Assembly (NCBI GenBank): GCA_914767715.1
Contig: OU612068.1
Span: forward strand, 20,274,001-20,338,000
Source of the DNA: Membranipora membranacea
Taxonomy: Eukaryota > Bryozoa > Gymnolaemata > Cheilostomatida > Membraniporidae
Direction of reading: 5' to 3'
Length of the DNA: 64,000 nucleotides
In this document: piece by piece, positions 1-12,000 of the stretch
Numbering within the stretch: position 1 is the first letter of the stretch
Layout of the letters: each line of letters starts with the position of its first letter
Program-made: the position numbers and the translations under genes
The notes under the pieces: model-generated
Databases searched by the model: none
What the model was told of the DNA's origin: nothing
What the model saw: the letters and a program-made list of their open reading frames with translations, nothing else

Positions 1-34
1 GTTACTTGTGGTGCAGCAGGGGCTGCAGGTACAT
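1..34 (-). CDS. exon: R7 FN3-a, start only
   Basis: The acceptor AG is at 36-35. The exon opens in phase 1 and reads [11 protein letters not shown], the same opening as slot-a exons elsewhere (VPDPP, VPDAP). The window edge cuts it, so only the first strand of the FN3 domain is visible. It shows that at least a seventh ten-domain unit begins here. Confidence 0.75.
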
Positions 35-3000
35 CTATAAAGTGAAAATGTATTTTAAAGTAAAATGTCAAATGAAGCTGAGGAAAAAATGAATGCTGTA
101 AGCAATTGATTTACTAAATTAAACATGAGAATGATGTATTTGATCAAGGAGTTAGAGACTCCTTGAACGGATATGGAAGAAATCCAGACTAAGCTTAGTA
201 TAGTAAAATTTATGGCCAGCTTACATTCACACAACCTCATTACTTCACATTTATTCCAATTTAGCTAGTGACAGTTTGTGCTAGCCATAGACTTAATAAC
301 AAGTCTATGGTGCTAGCTAACTTAAAGTCATAGGTATATGATTGTTGTTTTGAATAACTTACCAAACTTGCTAGCTGGAGTTGTCTGTTGAAGGATCTCT
401 GCAGGTTCACTCAACCCAAACTCATTCTCTGCCCGCACTTGGAAGTAATATCCCTGACCTTCAATCAGGTTCTTAGCCACACACTTAGTATCTCTCACAT
501 TATCTACCTTCTGCCAAGATCTTCTTGAGGCTTCTCTTTTCTCAATGAGATAACCCTTGATTGGACTTCCTCCGTCATGAGCTGGTGTCTGCCATGACAG
601 AGACACGGAGTCTGCTGATATGTGGTCGACCTTCAGATCACGAGGTGGTTCTGGTTTATCAAGCACGGTCAGCCTGTAGTTAGTCGACAGCTCGCCATGT
701 TCATTGGTCAGGGTTACTGTGTATTCACCCGCGTCAGAGAGTTTACATTCTTTCATTCGTAGGGTGGAGAGGCATGAGATTGTCTCCTCTTGTATTCTCT
801 TTTCTTTAGGTAGCGGTGTGTTGCCTAAGGTCCAGGTTACTTCTGGTGTAGGGTACGCAACAAAGGGTACCTCAAAGATGGCGACTAAGCCTGCTTTGAC
901 GGTGATGTGACGTTTAGACTTACCAATATGGTCCATTTCCGGTGGGACTAAAACAGGAAAACAATATTCATTGTCATTATTTTGCCATTGTACTGTGATG
1001 CACAATTGTGAAAAACTTACCACCAAGGTAGAAATATGTTTTTGTACATGCATATGGTCAAACTGACTGTTCAAGGCATTTTTAGGTTTTCCCAAAAGTC
1101 ATTGAAACGTTATAATATAAAGGTAATGAAACATGGCCCTGATTATCAACAGGTTTGGATGAAAGCGAAAATACTCAAATCGGCTGTCGGCAACTGCATC
1201 ATAATGAAGACATTAAGGTTCTGAGTAGCATTGATTCTCTTACTTTTTGGTACCAGTTTAGCAGAAGTCTTATTTCCCCTGCAGGAGAAGGTGTATTCTG
1301 CAGCATCTTCGGGCTCGGAGTGAGGTATGTACAGTTTATATGTACCATCACTGGCTGTAATCTTGTGGTGTTTGTCAGCTAGAAGTGGTTTACCATATTT
1401 TAGCCATGCATACTCTGACACGTCTCGCGATAATTGACATTCAAATGTTACGGCATGTCCCAGGGATTTAATGTACACATCCTCCAGTGGTTTCAAGATC
1501 TTAACATCATCTTCTGCAATTTCAGAAAATAAAAATGTATTAACATTCAATAAACATGAAATTATAGACTACCTTTTAAAATTTGGCAGTAATAATGACT
1601 GAGAGAAACAGAATTAAGTATTGCTGATGACAGATGTGACATAATTCCATTGATTTAAGAGCCTCCAGCAAGAAGACCAACATATTTGTGAGCTTAAACA
1701 CAACCACATAGTATTATATAATATATATTTCTATAATCATATAAAATTATATGTTGATGGTTTAAAATAAGACTGCACTTACCTTTGACATCGACGTTGG
1801 CTTCTAAGACGCAGTCATCCTCATCGAAGCTGACAGAGTACTTGCCAATGTCTGTCAGATCTGACTTCTTTATACTAAGATAATGGATCTGGCCATCGTG
1901 CTTTGTCTCCACTCTATATCCTCCCTTCAGTGGCTTACCATCTTTAGACCAGACGGGTTTGACTCTTGATTTGCTGATCCTACATTGTAACAGCAAGGGA
2001 GCACCTTCCTTTACAATGGTGTCCTTGAGAGGTTCTAGAACCTTGATAGATTCTAAAAAAAAGAATAAAATCAGGTTATTTGCTGGTAAATATGCACTAT
2101 TAACAATATTGTTTTCTGAAGGAAATAGATTCCAAAACACAATAATTATAAAGTTATTTGCTTGTAAATGTGCACTATTCACAATACAGTCTCTGAATGT
2201 TGCTTTCTTCTGAGCAACCTTCACATTTTGACAATCTGCACACAAGATACATTTACCTACCATTCACCTGGTGATCTAATAGAAACAGATTTCATCAGAG
2301 TCCGAATAAACACACTTACAACCCACATATTCATACATGTGGACCTTGCTATTCATTTACATCTATTGAAGGTTTCTAGGTTACAACACTTGCACAGCTT
2401 ACCATATGGTTCTTGGGCTTTGAATGGTCCAGCAGTCTCGCTTGGTTTTGAGACTCCGACTTCATTTTCGGCGATAACTCTGAACTCGTACTCCCTGCCT
2501 TCAGTCAGATCATCGATAGACAAGGCAGGTATGTGAACTGGGTTTCTGTTGACAGCAACCCATCGAGGATTGAATCCTGTCCTTCTTTCGACATAATAAC
2601 CTGAGATCTCAGCCCCACCATTATTTTTTGGTGCATGCCAGGACAGGTTCAGTGAGGTGGCATCAATATCTGAGGCTGTCAGATCTGTGGGAGCACCAGG
2701 AACATCTAAAAAACGACAATAAAAAAAAACTATAGCCGCATACATATAGACATTTTACAATCAAATTGAAATGGAAAAGATGGGTATTGCATTGTCACGA
2801 AAACTACAGGCAAAAACAATTGGTACTTTCACTAATATTTAAACAGTGATCCTCAGACAAATTGACCTGACTACCAATTGATCCATATATTCCCAGATCA
2901 AGTTTAATCCAATTGCCTGCACTCCAGTTGTTCCCTTCCTGCAGCGTGACCAGTGGAGGGAAACAACTTCGAATGCAGGCAAATGGACCAAACTTGGTCT

Positions 3001-6000
3001 AATATATCCCTGACACACAGGTTGAATACTTACTGTGTTTACTTTTGGCAGTCACAGTGTTTGTTTCTGTAGGTAAGCTAACTCCAACCTCATTCTCAGC
3101 ACTTATTCTGAATAAGTAGTCGTTTCCTTCCACGAGTTTACTGACAGTATACTGCAGGTGTCCGGGTGAGACCGTGCCGACAGATAGCCAGCTACCTCGT
3201 TTCATGTCTTGTTTCTCAATGATGTAGCCTGTGATTGGAGAACCGCCATCAGATTTAGGGGCCGCCCATTTCAGGTCCACTGAGCTCTTGTGAGTACCAA
3301 CAACCTCTATCTTTTGAGGTGCGTCTGGTTTGCCTGTGTAGAAAATACAGAGGGTGAATAAATGCTGCAGATATCCAGTATGCCAAGTGATAAAAATACA
3401 ATGCAAATAAAAGATTATGAAATGTAACTATGTCGGTAAAGTCTTACCGATGATATCAACGTTGAATGTGATACTATCCATTCCAGCGGTGTTTTCAGCT
3501 ATTACTTTGTAACTGCCGGACTGTTGTGTTGTAATACGTTGCAGAGAGAGTGTAGTATATGTGTCAGCAACCTTAATGCTACCACTGTCAACAGGTGCTC
3601 CATTGTACAGCCATGTTATATTAGGCTGAGGTGATCCAGTAACAGAACACTCGCATATGAATGAAGAACCAGTCTTGATTGTCTGATTGGTCGGCTTGGA
3701 GCAGGTTAACTCTGGTTTGCCTAAAAAATTATTAGTAATGATCAACAATTAAAGTTCAGTTTTAATGTTTGTCTTGCATGTGGAAAATTCACAGCAGGAA
3801 GCCACCCAGAATTTAAGAAAACTTTTTTGACCGCATAAATGTTCAGCTAAAGTTGTAATTTCCAATTGATCAAGCACAAATTTCCGATAAAAAGTATCAA
3901 AACATTTATAATGAAACTTTGAAAGTTGACACACTCACATTTGAGTGAAAGCTTTGCTTCACATTCAACTTCACCGATAGCATTCTTCAATAGACATCTG
4001 TATGTGCCTTGATCGTTTATCTGTGGATTCTTAATCTCCATCTCAGCCCGTCGTTTATTGAGAGTCATCTGGAATCTGTCTCCTTGGTATAACTCTTTCC
4101 AATCTTTGAACCATTTAACTTCAGCTTCTGGTGTACCAAGATCAACATCCACTGACAGCTTTACTGTTCCTGGGATGATGGTATTCAGGTCTTTGAGGGG
4201 TCTGGTGAAAGATGGGGCTGTGCCCTCTACAAAAATTGTAATATGTCATTATTAAAATTTATATGTCAGTATGCGTGCGTCCATATTTCAGGCTAACGTT
4301 GGCTTCTAAGGCAAGGCTCAATAGGCACCCAAGTAAATTAATTGTTCTAAAACAAAGAGGGTTTTTGGAACTCTGTGTTCAACTCCCGGTAGTTTCATGG
4401 TAGAGGGAACAGTTTGTGGGTATATAAGGCAGACTCAGTGATGCAAAGATTTTACTAACCAATCTTTTCCTTGACTAGAGCTGATTTGGAAGGCTCTGAA
4501 AAGTGTCCAGTGCCAGCCTTGTTAGTAGCTGCTACTCTGAACACATAATCATAGCCTTCGACGATACCAGTCACTCTATGTGATGTGCCTGTGATATCCT
4601 CTGCTGACTTTATCCATCTGTGTTGAGTGGCAGCCTTATACTCCACAGTGTATGATTGTATCGGTGCGCCGCCGTCTGATTTAGGTGGAGACCAGTTCAG
4701 GTCTACTGATGTTGCCTTGATGTTTGACACCAATGGTGCATCAGGCGCTCCAGGTTTATCTATAACATAGTTTTGTTGCATAAGATGAATCTGAACAGAA
4801 TGATAATCATTATTTGTGAAATTTTTTTAGAACACGAGAAAAGATATGCATAAAAATTAGAAGCGGAGGAAGATGATATAATTCATATCATTCATGTCAT
4901 TTAAACCGATCTAGAAATCGGTATCCCATTCCTAGATTGGTTTTGATGACATGAATGTCGGTTGGTAGAATATGTATTATCTTACCCCATGGATCCTTGG
5001 CCACAAATTCACATGGCTCAGATGGTTTGCTCTCTCCTCTAGAGTTTACTGCTACTGCTCTCCATTCATACTTAGTGCCGTCCATCAATCCCTCAGCTTC
5101 ATACGTTGTTAGTTTGACCAGGTCTCTGGTGGCTCTGATCCAGCGTCCGCTGTTGTTAGTGCACCTCTCCAGGTAGTAACCTGTGATGGGTGCTCCTCCG
5201 TCGTTAGCCGGGGCTTTCCAAGTCAGAGTAGCACGGTCTGAGAACACATCTGATGCTTCCAGGTTAGTTGGTCTGTCTGGCACAGCTGTATAATCAAAAT
5301 ATCAACATGTAACAATCATCATAGCCAATAGGATAGTGTGACATCCAAATGTAGGTGCGACAAGAGAAAATCCTTTTCTTTTACTATATTACTATTATTA
5401 ATACATTTCACTACATATATCACTATAACTACATTACTATTACTATCATGATGCATTTAGTGAGGTTTACAACAAATTTTAACCACTAGACAGTGACAAC
5501 ACTTACTGAATTTTGATGCAGGACTGACAGGTTTGTCAATCTCAGCAGCTTCACCGACTCCGACTTCATTCTCTGCCATCACCTGGAAGGAGTATTTCTC
5601 TCCCTCCTGCAGGCGAGGTATAGTGAACTCTAGTTTGTCGGTACGTCCGTACTGACTCCAGCTACGTCTGGTACCGACACGGCCCTCAATAACATAACGT
5701 GTGATCTTACACCCTCCATCATCTGCTGGTGGCTAAAAAATCACAAGGAATCATTGTCGATTGTATTATGTGATGTTGTGAAGGTACGAATTCAACACAA
5801 CCACATCTTGATGTCTGTCTGTTCTATTTAATATAATTTACTTGTATTGTCAATCAACAATCAACTTTATGGACGTTTTTCATGCAGTGAATAGTTTATT
5901 ACCATACCAATATCCTACCATGCTAGATGTTAGATGCTAGCACTTAGAAAGTTCTGTTTTTCAAACAATTTTGATTAAAAAACACAGAAGTTCCAAAAGT

Positions 6001-9000
6001 AAACTTTATAATTATTAATATATTATATTATATATATTATCGATAATTTTTTTTTAAATAGGAGTTGTCTTTAGAAGTTTTATTTACCTTCCAAGAGATG
6101 CTGATGGAGTCTTCGGTGATATCAGTTACAGTGAGGTTCTGAGGAGCAGTGGGCTTATCCTGTACAATCAGTTTTATATCAGCAGATATCTCTCCTACAC
6201 TGTTCTTAACTAGTACAGTGTACACACCTGAGTCTCCACGCTCTATGTTCTTCAGTCTCAGTGTGGTCATACAGGAAATAGACTCAACCTAACAAAACCA
6301 CATACAAAATGGATTGATGGAACGGCATATGATATCAAAAAAATCTGCGGTAGGTTCTAATACTAAAAACAAGGAATATGGTTGAAAGAATTTTCACCAA
6401 TAAAAATTTATTGTGTGAATCCCATCATAACTGAGTCATGAGTTATAGAGTAGAATACTTAAGTGCAACGGACACTGAATCTGAGCTTTGTTCATCAAGA
6501 AATTACAAACATGTCGGTTGGACATTCATGAATTGCTTCGGGTATCATTGACAGCACATAGACACTTATGATGTTAACTAAAAGGAGAAATCATTGATAG
6601 ACTGATAATCTTACCTGTAGCCTCTTGTTCTTAGGTAGGTTTTTCTCATCAAAGAACCACATAACCTCAGGTTTGGGGTAGCCCTGGAAGGGTATCTCAA
6701 ACACTGTGGCACTGCCTGTCTTCACTATGACTGTCTCAGCTAACTTCTCGTTGATATGCAGTGAGGGGTAAACCTGTATATCACAAATAGCCACAACTAT
6801 AATATTATTAGAATAGCAATGAATTGTCACCCAGTTTTCACTTGCCATGATAATCTACTAGCTCACCTCTAAATACACAGGTTTCACTCAGATATTTCCA
6901 GTATAAAATCATGACGACAATAGAATGGAGAGCAGTGAACTAACTGAAGGAGATAAATCACAAGTCCACACCAAATTTTACACAACCAGGTTATATCATA
7001 TGATATTTTTTATTATGTTATACATGTATGTATGTATATTGTATTGTTATCAATACTTGATAAAATTCATTGTTGTTTTGCTCTGTGATGCCAAAAAAAT
7101 ATAAAATAAATTATAAATAAAAAATATTAAAAAGTATCTATAAAACGTCTAACTTATAAGATGGAATGTTTATGGGTTTTGCTCAGAGATTCCTCAAAAT
7201 TGTTTCTAACACAAACCTCTACTGATAAAGTTGCCGATGATTTCTTTCCCTTGATGACGACGCTATATTCTCCCTCATCGTGTTCGTCGGTATCCTGTAT
7301 CTCTAGACAGTATGAGTGGTGTTTGTTGTATGGTCTGTATTTTCTAGGCTTATCAGGAAGGAATTCTCCGTCCTTCATCCATTTGGCTTTGAGATCCTCT
7401 CGAGGTACCTATCAGACATGAAATGAGAGTATTTATAGCAGTTTTTTTCAGACTTATTGTGAAACAGACTTGATTGCATTTTCAGTTACATATCACATTT
7501 CAGATTATCAGCACAGATACTGGTAGAATATGTACTGATTGAGAACGCCTGCTATTGAAAAAAGGCCGATTTACAGAGAAAAGGAAATTCCATACCATTG
7601 CACTGCTTTACTGTACTAGAAGCATCCGAAATATTGGCCAACGTACTGAGTGACTGGCAATCCCTTATCATAACTAATCAATGAAAAATTACAGGTTTAA
7701 TATTGTTTAATATTTCATTATCAATTTTATTACTGTTTTGTTGATCTTTCCTCTCACCTCACAACTGAATGTGACAGTAGATGGTATCTCTCTGACGATT
7801 ACATCCTCTAACTGTCTGCTGAACTCGATATCATCTTCCTCGACGAATACAACGCAGGAACAGCTGGCATCCTCCACCTGTAATACAAACAAATACTTGA
7901 TTAACAGGGGACAGTGAACACTGAGTTTTACTAATCAAGCATAGGGAAGATGTCTGCTTGACTTTAGAGTCTTGGCTTTGGATATCTAGATTTGGAGATG
8001 AATAAAGTGGTGAGTCAACAGTTCAAATAAAATATGAGCAAAGCAAAATCATGGTCATTAACACCTAAAACGTTTTTGGTTTTGTTCCGTACCTTGCAGA
8101 CATATTGAGCCTCATCATCAAGCTTGATGTCATGTAGTTTCAGGAGGTGCTTTCTGCCATCTCTTGAGACTTCCACTCTGTCGGTGGCCCTGAGTTCGTT
8201 ACCATCCTTGAGCCATGTGGCTTGAGTGTTGTCTTTGTTGACTTCACACATCAAAGTCACCTCGTCGTCCACCTAGAATAATTCAAAACGCCATTGAGTC
8301 GAACAAGACAACATGAAAGTTTTCATAGCACACAGGTTATGGAACACACTTGTACTATTTGGCGACATCTGTGATTATCATTATTATGCAACAGGCAAAT
8401 AAGACTATGTGTTCGAAAACCACAACAACAAAAATAAAATTCATGATAATATATATAATAATATATATAATTTAAGTTCATATTTCCATTGTAATTACCT
8501 TAGCATCTTGATCTTTGAGTGGTACGACGAATTTGATAGGAGTAGTTGGTCGTTTGGCAGTGATAGGTCCGAGCTCTTTACTGTGAGGACTGAACCCGGC
8601 AGCATTCTCAGCTGATACTCTGAAGTGGTAATCTGCACCTTCCACAAGTCCTGTCACATCGTACTCGCAATCGTTTACTTTTTCTCTACAACGCGAAAAA
8701 AAATCAGTTTTGTGACGTACATAAATGTTTGTTTTCATCATTCCTAGAACCCTTGAGCTGAGGACTTAAACATTTTCTCTACAACAAAAATTAAAATGTC
8801 CTCGTTGTACACAAAGGATTAGTTCCAAGTTCCTAAACCCAATGACTTAATTATAAGTTATCCTGTTGTCTAAGCTTGTCTCTTAGTAAAAGCTAAAAGT
8901 TGAATATTCTGGTCACTTATTCATGATGGAAGCATAACTCACTTGTTCACTTTAGACCATCTTGCATTGGTAGACTGCTTCCTCTCTAGCAGATAGTTTG

Positions 9001-12000
9001 TGATAGGAGAGCCACCGTCATCACTGGGTGCTTTCCATGTGATTGTGGCGGATGACTGTGTGATGTCCTTCGCCTCGATCAGCGTAGGTGGTCCAGGCAC
9101 TCCTGCAAAATATCAGTTGTTCACAAATTAAATATCATTTTTTGTACGACCAGTACAACAAGTGAAATGAGTATTTAATATACATTTTGCTTATGAGTGT
9201 CCCACAATGCAATTCTATGGAATATGAGATTGACTTGATCATCATGGGAATTCCAGGTAATGCTGCATTGTGGGAATGTTGTTTAAATGCCTAATGGGAA
9301 AACTTAGAAGCTAAACTGTTGATATCGGTTCACATAAGCTCAAAGAAGACAAATCCATTTGTATTCATAATGTTGATGGCTGCATTCACAGCTGCATGCA
9401 TAAGTGTAGGCAGTTTTGTTGACATACAGACATTATTTTAAACATGTGGACTATTTCCAGCAGCTTAGTTTCCACTACTAGGATAATAAGAAAAGCACTC
9501 ACCAAATGGATTCTTAGCAGTTGTAGGTTCTGTTGTTTCCACGGGTTCACTGGCACCGACATCATTCTCAGCAAAGACTCTGAATAGGTAGCTTGATCCC
9601 TCATTGAGCTTAGTGACTGTGAACTCTCTTGTCCTCGACTGAAATAATAAAACTAAAGCTTAGAGGGCCATCAACGTTAGATAAACAAGATTGAATGCAA
9701 ACATGACCATTATAACTCACCATAACAGCAACAGAACATTTTCCAAATTTTCTTTTTTTTTCAAAGAAGTTTGCTGGTCTTGTATTTGAAGTCATCCAAT
9801 TAGCTGACGTGAAGGTTTTTCTGGGTTAATAAATTAGATATAGCAAAAAGTACACATCTTGATTGAATGTTTAAAAAAGTGTTGTTATTGAAAAATAAAA
9901 GAGAAGATTTTTAGAGAAAATGAGATGACAAATCATGCTCTAAATAAACTTTTAAATTTAAACCCTCCTGGTATAGCCATAGGGTTAACATATATATTGT
10001 ATATAATAACTCAATGTGTATAGGCTCAGAAACCAAAACTTTAGACTTTGAAGTGACAGACTTCTAATTTGAAATACATGTAATTAGATGTTTTGTAATT
10101 TGGAGTTTAAAAAAATAAATTTGCTGGAAATATAACTCTGTAATAAGTGGTCATATATCGATAAGCTCTAGAGTTTCAATTTGCAATAATAATTGTCATG
10201 TCTTATGAACGTAAATTCTGAAAACCGGCAAGTAGGTTGAATCAGGGAGGGTGGGATACCACCCTCCCTGGTTGAATGAACACAAAGAAAAATCCGAACA
10301 TTTTGATTTGTCTTTTCATGTTGTGAAAGATCAACTCGATTTACCTCAAAATAAGCAAAGAAAATTGTGAGCCCTTTGATAATACAGCAAATTAATAGAC
10401 CAGGAAGAAAACAATAGATCTATTGTTATCAACATGACATCAGCGATATATGTGTAGTTACCATTGGCAAGTGCCTGCAAATAATACTACTACAGTGCTA
10501 CTAAAAGCTACTAGCAAGATATTAACTTCAATCTGAATGAGAGAGTATGGGCTGTCGTCTCACATGCTGTTTGGATAATTTCACATGGTTACCACTTATT
10601 CGCTACATACAAATAGCCCGCAGAACGAGGAGAGATTTGTTCACCAAATATGAGATGGAGGTTTTGAATGTCCACAACGAATTACGGCAATGTCATGGAG
10701 CGGCGCCTCTCCAGCTTAACAAACGTATATCAAAGACATGTAAAGCTCATGCGCAATGGTTAGCAGCGAATGATATGTTTGAGCACAGCGAGAAAGATGA
10801 ACGACGATATCAGGATGGTTATTGTGGGGAGAATATGGGCGAGATGATGGTCTGGCATGAGGAATATACCCCACCTCATGGCAGAGATCAAATACTGAAT
10901 TGGTACAAAGAAGGAGCTAATTATAAATATGATGGACACTTTGACCAAGACGCAGGTCAGTATGAAATTTTGAATGATATATCCAGAAAGTTTTGCATCA
11001 CTTTCTTTTTCATTGATGAAAGTAGATTAGGTTTTGATGTTGTGGCAATGAGACATGGCAAAAAAGTATATACAGTAGAGTCGTGATAGGTTTAATAAGC
11101 TGCAGCAAGACTAAGCGACAGCTTTCACTATGAGTATGATGTTTAGTGCTGTTTCAGCTAAGTCAGCTCATTATACTTACTGCTAGTTCTGGTGAATCAA
11201 GCTGTTAGTAGAGAACGGACATGAGCAATGAAAACACATGTTGCATCGGTATATGTTGTGATCTTACATGAAAGCCAAGCATAATATAAACAAATATGGA
11301 CCATTGGTCTATATTATATATAGCTCAACTTTGATCCAATTTTTCGTATTTTGAGTTGCGTCCTCTCAAGCTGGTGGCTTGCCAGTAAAACTGGAGCAAC
11401 CAGAAATGCAGACAAATTGGATCAAACTTGATGTAAGATCTATCTATTTATCTCAGGTGTCTCATTTCAGTGAACATACTGATATTTCCTAATAAATTTG
11501 CTGTTCTTCTTTCCACAGCCCAATTTACAAATATCATATGGAAGGATACAAAATTTATGGGAGTGGGGCATCATGAATACGAGTCGCCTGATGAACCCGG
11601 ATTTGTAAAAACTATTGTTGTAGCTCAGTATTTCCCCGGTGGTAATAAACAAGGCAAATTCAAAGACAATGTGCAAAAACCAATAACAGATCCTTTGAAG
11701 GACAGTAGACTGAGCAAAGCTATCAGACGGTACCAGAGAACGAAAATGAGGGCACGGCAGCATTTGCTAATTCGTCCTGACCATAAATAATCTGATAAAC
11801 AATAATTTCCTAGCTAAAACCCTAGCTGTTGACTGAGGCAATGAGTCTCTGCCTTGTCTCTAGCACAGCAAGGAATTTATAAACCTAAATTTGCGATTGG
11901 AGTATTTTTATGGATTGCTAGCTTTCTAATATTTTGAGTGTGTTGTGATTCACCTCTTCCTGATGTCTGGTAATAAATCAGACAGATTATTTTGTCCTCT

